49,986 nucleotides of DNA from Bacteroidota bacterium. GTDB taxonomy: Bacteria; Bacteroidota; Bacteroidia; Chitinophagales; Chitinophagaceae. The stretch is taken from the NCBI GenBank assembly GCA_018266775.1, contig JAFDZS010000019.1, forward strand, positions 1 through 49,986, read 5' to 3'. Position 1 is the stretch's first letter; every line of letters begins with the position of its first letter. A program made the translations under genes and the position numbers. Below, piece by piece: positions 26,135 through 34,937 of the stretch. The notes beneath the pieces are model-generated. The model was not told the origin of the DNA. It did no database searches and saw only the letters and a list, made by a program, of their open reading frames with translations.

Positions 26135-26623
26135 TTATTTATTATCTGTTTTTACTTTCTTCAGCAGCATTACATAACCACACAATTGTTTTTTCTTTTT
26201 ATTTACCTGTACAGGTTTGATCATGTGGTATTCTGAAAATTGCGGGATGTAAGAATAACTGATCACATTACCATCTACATCGCCCCACATTTTTTTCTGG
26301 TACACCACCTGTTTTTCATTCCAGTCGTACATTCTTACTTCATATAATTTAGAGGTAACATCGCCAATAAAAACAAACTGGTACCAGCTGCCTTCGTTAA
26401 GCGGTACAATTACGGGCATTTCATATTCACTTTCCATTTGCATGGAAGCTTCTTTTAAAACAATAAAACCCTGTTGGGTTAAGAGCTGTTTAATGCTGTC
26501 GGCCTGGTGTAAGATTGAAGGGTTGGAGCAGGGGTTTTGTTTGATCACATCCTGTGACCGAACCTGGGTAGACGCAAAAAGAAACAGGGAGAAAAATGCT
26601 AGTGCTGCAGGGAAATTTTTCAT
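26135..26623 (-). CDS. Secreted hypothetical protein
   Basis: No family recognised. The product is 162 residues when started at ATG 26623, which gives a good Sec signal peptide (MKNFPAALAFFSLFLFASTQVRS). The mature part contains CSNPSILHQADSIKQLLTQQG (helical), then MPVIVPLNEGSWYQFVFIGD, SKLYEVRMYDWNEKQVVYQKK and SYIPQFSEYHMIKPVQV, an alternating strand pattern typical of a small beta-rich periplasmic or surface domain. The acid-rich end MLLKKVKTDNK lacks a T9SS sorting signal. It stands alone between the repeat array and an SDR gene, with its own terminator. Real coding is supported by the signal peptide; role unknown. Confidence 0.72.
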   Translation of the reverse strand: MKNFPAALAFFSLFLFASTQVRSQDVIKQNPCSNPSILHQADSIKQLLTQQGFIVLKEASMQMESEYEMPVIVPLNEGSWYQFVFIGDVTSKLYEVRMYDWNEKQVVYQKKMWGDVDGNVISYSYIPQFSEYHMIKPVQVNKKKKQLCGYVMLLKKVKTDNK

Positions 26624-26801
26624 CGGTCTTTCGCTTTGAATAAGTTGGATGTACAAGATTACGGATTATTAGCCAGATTTCATAATATTTCGGCGGGTAA
26701 TACGGATTGTACAGCATAGGAACGCAATAATGTTCGCCATATTGTGCTATGCCTGTTAAATTTACTAAGTAAAATTACTGTATGAGCAATTTCAGCCTAA
26801 C

Positions 26802-27563
26802 TTATTGGTTTCGATAGATGTAGATTCCGTTAGCCTGTTGTGTTGGGGTGATTACAATGTCGTTAATGCATACATGCGCGGGAAGGCTGCAGCAGTAGAA
26901 AATAGTATCGGCAATATCGGCACCGGTAAGCGGGGTCATACCGGTATAAGTAGACGCTGCGGTATCTGCATCACCTTTAAAACGAACCAGGGAAAACTCC
27001 GTTTCCACGGCACCGGGGTGTATAGCGGTGATTTTGATGTTATGCTGCAACAAATCAATACGCATGGCCTTGCTCAATGCATCCACGGCAAATTTGCTGG
27101 CGCAATACGTATTGCCTTTTTCATACACATCTTTACCGGCAACAGAACCGAGGTTGACGATATGGCCTTTTTTTCGGGCAATCATCCCCGGCAGCACCGC
27201 ACGGCTTACATACAGCAAACCATGTACGTTGGTGTTGAGCATGGTTTCCCAATCGTCCATACTGGCCTGGTCGAAATGATCGCGGCCAAGGGCCAGCCCG
27301 GCATTGTTGATGAGAATATCTATATGCTGCCATTCCTCCGGCAACTGTTGCAATTGCTGGAACACCGCCTGTTTATCCTGCACATCAAAACACAGCGGTA
27401 AGACTGCAACGCCATACCTGGTTTCCAGTTCCTGCTCAACGGCCTTCAAACGGTCTTGCCGCCTGCCTGTGATGATTACATTGTATTTATGGGCAGCAAA
27501 TTTTGCTGCGCAGGCTTTGCCAATTCCTGATGTGGCGCCGGTGATGAGAACGATAGGATTCAT
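26802..27563 (-). CDS. SDR family NADP-dependent oxidoreductase (YdfG-like)
   Basis: A complete classical SDR of 253 residues. The cofactor loop TGATSGIG is at residues 8-15, ITGRRQDRLK supplies the arginines that favour NADP, and NNAG is at 86-89. The catalytic triad is Ser140 (NLGSVAG), Tyr153 and Lys157 (TYCASKFA). IHPGAVETEFSLVRFKGD and the overall layout resemble YdfG-type 3-hydroxy acid or serine dehydrogenases, which oxidise beta-hydroxy acids; that substrate is inference. It is divergent from the cupin gene by 150 bp. On the minus strand a TAATTTG just upstream of the start resembles, but does not exactly match, the -7 box. Confidence 0.9.
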   Translation of the reverse strand: MNPIVLITGATSGIGKACAAKFAAHKYNVIITGRRQDRLKAVEQELETRYGVAVLPLCFDVQDKQAVFQQLQQLPEEWQHIDILINNAGLALGRDHFDQASMDDWETMLNTNVHGLLYVSRAVLPGMIARKKGHIVNLGSVAGKDVYEKGNTYCASKFAVDALSKAMRIDLLQHNIKITAIHPGAVETEFSLVRFKGDADTAASTYTGMTPLTGADIADTIFYCCSLPAHVCINDIVITPTQQANGIYIYRNQ

Positions 27564-27713
27564 GTTTGCAAATTACGAAAAGGTGGTGGAAAGATTAATG
27601 AATTGAGCGCATATTGAACAAAATGGCCTTATCATTTTTATGCTTAATTTCATCAGCGCAATATGCTATTGCATGGTTGATCTCTACATTAACAAACAAT
27701 AAACTACATTGTC

Positions 27714-28082
27714 ATGGGTATAGAAAAAGTAGTAATTCAAAACAAGTTAGACAGTTTTAATGATTACTGGAACCCCAGGGTCGCGGGTAAATTGAACGGG
27801 CAATTAGTGAAGCTGGTAAAATTTAAAGGTGAATTTGTATGGCATAAACATGATAACGAAGATGAAATGTTTTACGTTGTCAATGGTCAATTTGTAATGG
27901 AACTCCGGGATCAATCTATCACCATCAATGCAGGAGATTTTATCATTATTCCGAAGGGAACTGAACACCGCCCGGTAGCAATAGATGAAGTGCATGTAAT
28001 GCTTATTGAACCGGAAACTACTTTGAATACCGGTGATGCGGCTACGAATGAATTAACGAGGGAGCAACTGGAAGAAATATAA
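27714..28082 (+). CDS. Single-domain cupin protein
   Basis: The 122-residue protein is a one-domain cupin. Motif 1 is G..FVWHKHDNEDEMFYVVNG, with His44, His46 and Glu51 as metal ligands. Motif 2 is GDFIIIPKGTEHRP, with His85. All four ligands are present, so a bound metal is likely. Small cupins act as isomerases, dioxygenases or sugar/auxin-like binding proteins; nothing here tells which. The N-terminal LDSFNDYWNPRVAGKLNGQ matches the common Bacteroidota form annotated only as cupin domain-containing. No partner gene is adjacent; two hairpin repeats follow it. Confidence 0.88.
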   Translation: MGIEKVVIQNKLDSFNDYWNPRVAGKLNGQLVKLVKFKGEFVWHKHDNEDEMFYVVNGQFVMELRDQSITINAGDFIIIPKGTEHRPVAIDEVHVMLIEPETTLNTGDAATNELTREQLEEI

Positions 28083-28107
28083 AATTGCTGTTAATCATCA
28101 TATTATC

Positions 28108-28208
28108 GGTCAGGTCGCTTGGAGCGCCCCGACCTTGATACGACCTGACACCCACATCTGACGATGTGAAGTGTGTTTATCGTTCAGATCGCCTGGAGCG
28201 ACCCGAAC
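28108..28208. repeat. Pair of REP-like hairpin repeats
   Basis: Copy 1 (28108-28134) and copy 2 (28182-28208) share TTATCG before them and the layout arm-TGGA-arm: GGTCAGGTCGC..GCGCCCCGACC and GTTCAGATCGC..GCGACCCGAAC. The arms differ between copies but stay mostly complementary within each, except at one internal position. CGACCTGAC at 28141-28149 could also pair with GTCAGGTCG inside copy 1, giving two competing folds. They lie between convergent cupin and VOC genes. Confidence 0.7.
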
Positions 28209-28217
28209 GTTTCATGA

Positions 28218-28691
28218 CTAATCCTTCGGTTCCCACAATTCAATTTTGTTGCCTTCTGCATCCAGTATATGAATGAATTTGCCAAAGTCGTAGGTTTCCA
28301 TTTTGTCTACAATGGTTACACCATCCTTTTTCAATTCTTCCACCAATGCTTCAAGGTTTTCCACCCGGTAGTTGATCATAAAATCTTTTGAAGAAGGCTC
28401 AAAGTATTTTGTGTTTTCAGGAAAAGGCGTCCACTGGGTTTGCGCTTTTTTACTGCTGTCTGCACTTTCGTACCATTCAAAAGTTGCGCCATAGGGATTA
28501 ATGTTCAGCCCCAGGTTCTTTTCATACCATTCCGTCATCTTTTTAGGGTCTTTGCATTTGAAAAAAACGCCTCCAATGCCTGTTACTTTTTTCATTGTTG
28601 AATTATTTTTTGGTGAAATTATTGCTTTGAGTGCAAAGCCGGATAGAAAAGATGCGGCAATAACTAAAATGAATACTGATGTCTTTTTCAT
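28218..28691 (-). CDS. VOC (glyoxalase/bleomycin-resistance fold) protein with N-terminal membrane or signal segment
   Basis: Residues 33-157 form one vicinal-oxygen-chelate module pair: GIGGVFFKCKDPKKMTEWYEKNLGL, FEWYESADSSKK, FMINYRVENLEALVEELKKDG, and GKFIHILDAEGNKIELWEPKD with the terminal Glu ligand. VOC proteins bind a divalent metal and act as lyases, isomerases or resistance proteins; the substrate is unknown. Unusually, 32 residues precede the domain (MKKTSVFILVIAASFLSGFA), which look like a signal peptide or membrane anchor. An internal ATG (Met33, MKKVTGIGG) would give the ordinary soluble form, so either start could be real. The domain is certain; localisation is open. Confidence 0.82.
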   Translation of the reverse strand: MKKTSVFILVIAASFLSGFALKAIISPKNNSTMKKVTGIGGVFFKCKDPKKMTEWYEKNLGLNINPYGATFEWYESADSSKKAQTQWTPFPENTKYFEPSSKDFMINYRVENLEALVEELKKDGVTIVDKMETYDFGKFIHILDAEGNKIELWEPKD

Positions 28692-28766
28692 GGTGCTGAA
28701 ATTTTTGTAATGGGCACATTATGTAACAATAGCCTGGTGGATATAAAGCGCCGCCGCAATATGGGT

Positions 28767-31700
28767 TTACCTGATCAATACGGCATAGCCTTTTTTAAAC
28801 CGGCATTCCCCTTTATACGTAATACCTTCTGCATACCAGACAAAAGTAGCAGGATCTTGCGGCCGGCCATTGTAAATCCCATCCCATCCCTGGCCAATTT
28901 CAGTAGTGCTGTACATTAAATTACCAAAACGGTTGTACACTTTAAAGTAATGCAATTCTTTCATGCCAATCAATATGGGACGCAATACGTCATTAGCACC
29001 ATCTTTATTTGGTGTAAATGCAGTGGGCACATAAATATCAGGATCAAATTTAAACAGGTGTACCATTATTGTATCCCTGCTTACGCAACCACCAGCAGTA
29101 GTTGCGGTGAGTATGTATTGAATATTGTCCTGCGGCAACGCAATTGGGTTTGCAATACCGCTGTTGTTCAGCCATGTGGCCGGATCCCATAAATAATCCA
29201 CACCACCGGTGCCGTGCAGTTGTAAAGGTTCTCCCAATACCACGCTGGTATCCCTTGGCCCTGCATCAGCTTTTGGCGGGGGATAAACATTTACCCATAC
29301 CGTATCTTTAACCGGCTTGGGGCAACCCAGTGTATCCGTAACCGCTACTATATACATAATGCTTGCGGTGGGCCTTACTGCAACCGGGTTCTGAATATTA
29401 CGGTTGGTAAGGAAGGTAGCCGGTGTCCATAAATAACTGCTGCCGCCTGTAGCGAATAAGGGTGCAGAAAAACCCGGGCAAACAGACGTATCCAAACCTG
29501 CATTAGCTGGCGGATAAGGCACTACTTTAATGGCAATATCATCACTGCTCTGGCATTTACCAATATTGGCAATTACCTGGTAAGTGATGCTGGTTAATGG
29601 TGTGGCATGCGGGTGCATCAATGTATCATTATCCAGGTAGGTGGAAGGCACCCATTTGTAATGCAAAGCATCACCTATGGTGCCCAGCAAAATACCATCG
29701 GTGCGGCAAATGGTGGTATCGTTGCCCGCATAAACGGTAACATGGTCCTTTACATCAATAAAAATACTATCGCGGGTTTGGCAACCGTATACATCGCTGA
29801 GGGTAACATAATAACGGGTGGGCACATCAGGACTGACCAATGGATTTTGTGCATTGATATTGCTGATCATATAATTGGGCGACCAGGTAAAGCTGCCGGT
29901 ACCGGTGCTGTTAACCTGGAGGGTATCAATATTGCAGATCAATGTATCTCCCATTACACTTAATGCGGGGAACGGTTGAACAGTCACAACCAAACTATCG
30001 CTGCGGGTTTTGGCACAGCCGGTTACACCAACGGCCACATAATAAATGGTGGTGGTGGTTGGCGATGCCATGGGGTTGGCAATGTTGGGGTTGCTGAGGC
30101 TTGTTGCCGGCGTCCATACATAAGTATCGCCGCCACTTGCAGTGAGCTGAACTGGCGGATCGTTACCGCAGATGACTTTGCTGGGGCCTGCATTGGGAAT
30201 GGCCAATGGTTTAACCGTAATGGTATTGCTGGTGCGTGCCACACAGTTTTTGCCCCAGGTTGTAAACAGGGTATACGTTGTAGTTACTGAAGGGTAAGCC
30301 CTTGTTGTACTGCTGGTGGGGGATTCTATACCGGCAACTGGCGTCCATTGCCAGCTGACGTTGGTGGAATAGTTACTGGTGCCTGTAAGCGTAACAGTAT
30401 CTTCTTCACAAATATTAGCCGGGCCGGTAAAATTATTGGTTACATCCTGTTTGGGTGTAACCGTAAGTGAATCCACACTGCTGCAGCCAAAACTGCTGGT
30501 GAGGGTGGCGTAGTATTTTGTGGGTACAGAGGGGAACACCTGCGGTGTTGCTGTAGTAGCGCCGATAATATTGATATTGGGTGTCCACACAAAACTACCG
30601 GTACCCGTTCCTGTTACAGTAATGGTATCTCTGCCGCAGAATGTAGTGTCTTTAGGAAACACAGCAACTGCAGGCGGATCGGTAATGGTGATGGGTGTAA
30701 TGACAGAATCCCTGCAACCCTTACTGTTGGTGACCACTAATTTTACATTGTAAGTGGCGCCGGGTGGTGCGTAAGTGTACACGGGGTTTTGCAGGTGGCT
30801 GGTATCAGCCAATGTAGTAAGGTCACCAAAATCCCATGCCCAACTGTCCACTACACCGTAAGCCGTACGTGAGGTATCGGTAAACTGTACCGGTTGGCCC
30901 GAACAGAGTAAGGAAGATATTTTGAAACCGGGTGTGAAGCCGGGGAAGACGCTAAGCGGCCTGATTATAGAATCCACACATTGCCCCTGTATAGAAACCC
31001 TGAGCTTAACATTAAAAACGCCGGCTGCAGTAAAAGTATGGGTGGGGGTGGCGATCGTTGATGTATTGTTGATGCCGCTTGCAGGGTCACCAAAATCCCA
31101 ATAGAAAGCATCGGGATTACCTGTACTGGATTGGTTGAAAGTTACTGTAAACCCATCGCAGGTGATTGGATTAAAATTTGGGATGGCCTGCAGTGGTGTA
31201 CAAGCAGAAACTTCCACAATTAAATCTTTACGGTGTACTGTAATGAAATTTCCATTCTTATAAACTGAAGCACATACACAAACAACGTATTTGCCTGTAG
31301 AAGGTGCAATTCCGGAAATGATACCCGTATGCGGATCAATCGTCACCTGGTTTCCCATTGGGCGTAAAGCGTTATATGGAGGAGTATAGATCACAGAATT
31401 ATAAGGGGGAGGTGCTGGGTTTTGAAAATCTGCAAGCGATGCGGCTCCTCCGTCATAAGCATTACAAAAATTATATACGAGAGAATCTCCATCCTGATCT
31501 ATGGCACTAAAATCCAGTGAAAAAGGAGAGTTTGCGCAAATTGCTGAAATGGGAAGTTTATATGCAGGCGAATTATCTGTTAAGGGATTAGGCAATGTAC
31601 TTAAACCAGGTACAATGCAACTATAGTTTGCTCCCTGGTTTGCATTTACATTATTAGAGTTTTGCCTGCTAAAAGTTTGAAAAGCTACTGTATATCCATT

Positions 31701-32081
31701 ATTGTTATCCGGCAATTCAATTACAAATGAGTATGTTTTATAAGTATAATCTAATACCGGGGGTGGTTGAATGCAAGGAGAAATAAGAATTGGCACGGGA
31801 AGAGCTCCGGCAAAATCCTCTACTGCTGCCCAATTGTTATTAGCAGCAGTGCCAATAACTTTAGATCCATCATCATTGTTGAAAACTCCGACAATATATT
31901 GATTTATGAACGCCGCACCAGTTGGCCCTCTTAATAACAAAAGTCTTATTCTGTATTGTTTCGAATTCGGTGCAACGCCGGGGCCAATATATTCATACCG
32001 CATCTCACCTCCAATGATATGCGTTGCAAAAGCATCCCAAAAACAAAACAACAGGAAACAGGTGGTAACAAATTTCTTCAT
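28767..32081 (-). CDS. Large PKD/Ig-like surface protein with T9SS type B sorting domain (paralogue 1)
   Basis: The 1104-residue chain starts with a signal peptide (cut near residue 19, FA/TH). An N-terminal domain opening HIIGGEMRYEYIGPG runs to about 290. Two PKD domains follow (FYWDFGDPAS and SWAWDFGDL). After them come seven Ig-like modules of about 75 residues, each built on (I/V/F)C..D..L, a G.(Y/F).W.P core and a NP....T.Y strand. The last 90 residues are the type B (gliding-motility-associated) sorting domain: IYVPTAFTPNKDGANDVLRP, FKVYNRFGNLMYST, GWDGIYNGRPQDPATFVWYA and a basic end. It should leave the cell through SprA and act as an adhesin or structural surface protein. It lacks the CxxxxCHxC cluster of its two neighbours and has three extra modules. 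Confidence 0.9.
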   Translation of the reverse strand: MKKFVTTCFLLFCFWDAFATHIIGGEMRYEYIGPGVAPNSKQYRIRLLLLRGPTGAAFINQYIVGVFNNDDGSKVIGTAANNNWAAVEDFAGALPVPILISPCIQPPPVLDYTYKTYSFVIELPDNNNGYTVAFQTFSRQNSNNVNANQGANYSCIVPGLSTLPNPLTDNSPAYKLPISAICANSPFSLDFSAIDQDGDSLVYNFCNAYDGGAASLADFQNPAPPPYNSVIYTPPYNALRPMGNQVTIDPHTGIISGIAPSTGKYVVCVCASVYKNGNFITVHRKDLIVEVSACTPLQAIPNFNPITCDGFTVTFNQSSTGNPDAFYWDFGDPASGINNTSTIATPTHTFTAAGVFNVKLRVSIQGQCVDSIIRPLSVFPGFTPGFKISSLLCSGQPVQFTDTSRTAYGVVDSWAWDFGDLTTLADTSHLQNPVYTYAPPGATYNVKLVVTNSKGCRDSVITPITITDPPAVAVFPKDTTFCGRDTITVTGTGTGSFVWTPNINIIGATTATPQVFPSVPTKYYATLTSSFGCSSVDSLTVTPKQDVTNNFTGPANICEEDTVTLTGTSNYSTNVSWQWTPVAGIESPTSSTTRAYPSVTTTYTLFTTWGKNCVARTSNTITVKPLAIPNAGPSKVICGNDPPVQLTASGGDTYVWTPATSLSNPNIANPMASPTTTTIYYVAVGVTGCAKTRSDSLVVTVQPFPALSVMGDTLICNIDTLQVNSTGTGSFTWSPNYMISNINAQNPLVSPDVPTRYYVTLSDVYGCQTRDSIFIDVKDHVTVYAGNDTTICRTDGILLGTIGDALHYKWVPSTYLDNDTLMHPHATPLTSITYQVIANIGKCQSSDDIAIKVVPYPPANAGLDTSVCPGFSAPLFATGGSSYLWTPATFLTNRNIQNPVAVRPTASIMYIVAVTDTLGCPKPVKDTVWVNVYPPPKADAGPRDTSVVLGEPLQLHGTGGVDYLWDPATWLNNSGIANPIALPQDNIQYILTATTAGGCVSRDTIMVHLFKFDPDIYVPTAFTPNKDGANDVLRPILIGMKELHYFKVYNRFGNLMYSTTEIGQGWDGIYNGRPQDPATFVWYAEGITYKGECRFKKGYAVLIR

Positions 32082-32123
32082 AATCAGAACACAATCAACA
32101 TTGCGATGGGGTTAAAACTACTA

Positions 32124-32158
32124 AAAAGCCCCGTCTTTTCAAAACAGACGGGGCTTTT
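32124..32158 (-). terminator. Intrinsic terminator between type B paralogues 1 and 2
   Basis: AAAAGCCCCGTCT pairs with AGACGGGGCTTTT, 13 bp perfect, loop TTTCAAAAC. It lies behind paralogue 2 and ahead of paralogue 1 on the minus strand, so the two are probably separate transcripts. Confidence 0.85.
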
Positions 32159-32177
32159 ATCTATGCACATTGCATTT

Positions 32178-34796
32178 TTATCTTATCAATACCACGTATC
32201 CCTTCTTCTTTATTTTTTGATTCCGGTAGTCTGTTCCTTCTGCATACCATACATAGGTAGCAGGATCTTGTCCTTTGCCTCCATACGTGCCGTCCCAACC
32301 TGTTTTATAATCAGTACCGCTGTACAGCAATACGCCCCAGCGGTCATACACCCTGAATACATCCAGCGATTGCATTCCAATCAGTATTGGCCTGAAATAA
32401 TCATTCACCCCATCACCATTAGGTGAAAAGGCGCTGGGCACATAAATGCCGGCATCGAGCCTGAATAAATGTACGCGGATGCTGTCCCTGTCCGTACAAC
32501 CGGCATCGTTACTTACCTGTACATAATACGTAATGTCTGACTGCGGTAATGAAACCGGTGTGGCGCTGCCGATATTATTTAACCACTGTGCCGGGCTCCA
32601 CAGGTAATGTGTTCCTCCGGTGGCATGCAGCAACAAAGGTTGACCCAGTACTACAGAAGTATCAGATGGGCCTGCATCCGCAATAACTCTTGCAACAATT
32701 ACAAAAATGGAATCCCTTCCCGGTTTGGGGCAACCCAGTGTATCCGTAACTGTCACTACATAGCGGACGCTGGCCGTTGGATTTTGTACCAGCGGATCGG
32801 GTATAAGGCGGTTGTTTAAGAATGCGGCGGGCGACCATGAGTAGCTGCTGCCACCTGTGGCGTGCAGTTGCGTGGATTGTCCTATACATATTGTTTGATC
32901 CGGCCCTGCATTGGCATTGGGATATGCCACAACCTTTAATATTGTATTACCCTGTGCCACACATTTACCAATGCTGGAAACCAGGTGGTAGGTGGTGGCA
33001 GCAACCGGTGTGGCAACGGGGTTTTTTATGCGGGGGTTGCTGAGCGTATTGCCCGCAGGCGTTTCCGTCCATTGATAATAAAGCCCATCACTTACGGCAT
33101 TCAGTACCACGCCATCTGTTTTACAAATAGTGGAGTCGTTGGGCATGGCAAGGTTTACATGGTCCACCACACTAATCTTAACAGAATCTGTACCCACGCA
33201 ACCATACGGGTCGGTAAGTTGTGCTTTATATACGGTGGTAACATCCGGGCTTACCAGGGGGTTACTTACGTTCACATCGCTGATCATATAATTTGGGCTC
33301 CAGAGGAATGTGCCTTCCCCAATGGCAGTAAGCTGGAGCGTGTCGATATTGCAAATGAGGGTATCGTGCGGCATGATCAAAGACGGCTTATCCGTAACCA
33401 GGATGGTTTTCAGCAGAGTGTCTATACAGCCCACACTGGTGGACACGATTAATGTTACATCGTAGTTGTTGGATGTGCCATACGTATGTGAGGCATTTTT
33501 CGTGTTGGCTGTATTGTTAGGGGAGAACAGGTCTCCAAAATTCCATTGCCAGCCATTGACAGTGCCATAAGTGGCTGTAGTAATATCTTTAAATTGAATG
33601 GGTGTGTTCTTACATTGCCCGGTAACGGTAAAATCGGGGAAGAAGCCGGGGAAAACTTTTACCGGTGAGGTGGTGGAATCTGAGCAGGGCATGTTCCTGT
33701 TTACGACCAGCTTAACGGTATAATTTCCGGCGGCAGCATAGGTATGCGACGGTGATGGTAACGTGGAAGTGGTACCATCTCCAAAATCCCAATCAAAAGT
33801 CTGTATATTATTGCTGGTGGCATTGTTTGCAAAGTTCACAGTAAAGTCTGAGCAGTTAATGTAGCTGGGATTAAGCTTTGCCTGTGTGAGGTTACAGTCT
33901 GCAACTTTGATATGCAGGGATTTTCTCACTTCTGAAATTTTTACAGTTGTTCCCCGGCGATACTCACTGCACGTTACCGTAACCACATATTCGCCTGATG
34001 CTGGTGCAATGCCGGAGACTATACCAGTTAACCGATCTATGTTTACGCCACTTCCGAGTGGTTGCGAACCAGAAAAACCTGCAGAATAAGGCACAGGGCT
34101 GAAAGGTGGGGAGGAAGATGTTGGCGGAGCGGAATTAGCCCCATTATCCCCGCCCTGGTATGCTGATGTAAATGTATACGATAATGAATCGTTGTTGCCA
34201 TCTACAGCGCTAAAATCGAATGTGAAATAGTTATGGGCACAAATTATTGCGGTGTCGTTTTGTGAAAATTTAGCGCTGGAATTTGTTTCTGCTCCCGGTG
34301 CCACACCAGTTCCGGGTATTGTTACTGTCCATGTTTCACCAATATTTTGAGAAGGCGCCTGAATGTTGGCCAGCCCTGTAATTCTGCAACAGCGCTGGTA
34401 AGCAATAGTAAAACCTGTTGTGGTAACAGGAAAATCCTGCACTGTTTGGTAGGTTATGATTTTATAACATATACTCGGTATAGGGCTGATGCAGGGGTGG
34501 CATTCCGGTGTGATACAATTCTGAATATTGGGCTGGTCTGTATAAGAAACAGGAATATCATATAGAAACTGGTTGCTGGCGGCATTAAAAACAGAAAAAT
34601 TAATATCAGGATTAAACTGTCCGGATGATAATTCACATACCGTGTAAACTTTTAAAACAATACGGTATTTTAAAGTTCCTGCCGTGCTTCCCGGGCCCAG
34701 GTATTCGTAATACATCCACCCGCCTTTGGTATGATTGGCAAAGCTGATTTTAACCACAACAGACAGTAAAAGAATTAGCAGGAGATGTTTCTTCAT
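32178..34796 (-). CDS. PKD/Ig-like surface protein with T9SS type B sorting domain (paralogue 2)
   Basis: The 872-residue protein has a signal peptide (MKKHLLLILLLSVVVKISFA), an N-terminal domain beginning NHTKGGWMYYEYLGPG, and a cysteine cluster (NCITPECHPCISP) near residue 95. Two PKD domains follow (FDWDFGDGTTS, GWQWNFGDL), then four Ig-like modules, then a type B sorting domain (IYVPSAFSPNGDGVNDYFRP, FRVYDRWGVLLYSG, GWDGTYGGKGQDPATYVWYA). The four modules correspond in order to the last four of paralogue 1. It is closest to paralogue 3 next door, with the same cysteine spacing and the same module count. The role is presumably adhesion or matrix at the surface via SprA; no ligand can be named. 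Confidence 0.9.
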   Translation of the reverse strand: MKKHLLLILLLSVVVKISFANHTKGGWMYYEYLGPGSTAGTLKYRIVLKVYTVCELSSGQFNPDINFSVFNAASNQFLYDIPVSYTDQPNIQNCITPECHPCISPIPSICYKIITYQTVQDFPVTTTGFTIAYQRCCRITGLANIQAPSQNIGETWTVTIPGTGVAPGAETNSSAKFSQNDTAIICAHNYFTFDFSAVDGNNDSLSYTFTSAYQGGDNGANSAPPTSSSPPFSPVPYSAGFSGSQPLGSGVNIDRLTGIVSGIAPASGEYVVTVTCSEYRRGTTVKISEVRKSLHIKVADCNLTQAKLNPSYINCSDFTVNFANNATSNNIQTFDWDFGDGTTSTLPSPSHTYAAAGNYTVKLVVNRNMPCSDSTTSPVKVFPGFFPDFTVTGQCKNTPIQFKDITTATYGTVNGWQWNFGDLFSPNNTANTKNASHTYGTSNNYDVTLIVSTSVGCIDTLLKTILVTDKPSLIMPHDTLICNIDTLQLTAIGEGTFLWSPNYMISDVNVSNPLVSPDVTTVYKAQLTDPYGCVGTDSVKISVVDHVNLAMPNDSTICKTDGVVLNAVSDGLYYQWTETPAGNTLSNPRIKNPVATPVAATTYHLVSSIGKCVAQGNTILKVVAYPNANAGPDQTICIGQSTQLHATGGSSYSWSPAAFLNNRLIPDPLVQNPTASVRYVVTVTDTLGCPKPGRDSIFVIVARVIADAGPSDTSVVLGQPLLLHATGGTHYLWSPAQWLNNIGSATPVSLPQSDITYYVQVSNDAGCTDRDSIRVHLFRLDAGIYVPSAFSPNGDGVNDYFRPILIGMQSLDVFRVYDRWGVLLYSGTDYKTGWDGTYGGKGQDPATYVWYAEGTDYRNQKIKKKGYVVLIR

Positions 34797-34937
34797 AAAC
34801 CAGTAAATACATTAGCAAAAACAGACATGAAATTAAGCTAAAACGCTGTTTTTAACTATAAATTATTGCACAGATAAAAATATATTGGGATGTTCTGCAA
34901 CCATCTCCGCAATAAGCTTGCCGATTCTTGTGTATGA

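Noticed and set aside
34347..34565. Possible haem-binding cysteines in the type B proteins (CHPC, CHEC)
   Set aside because: The arrangement is CxxxxCHxC, not CxxCH, so covalent haem attachment is unlikely; a disulfide or metal site is more plausible.
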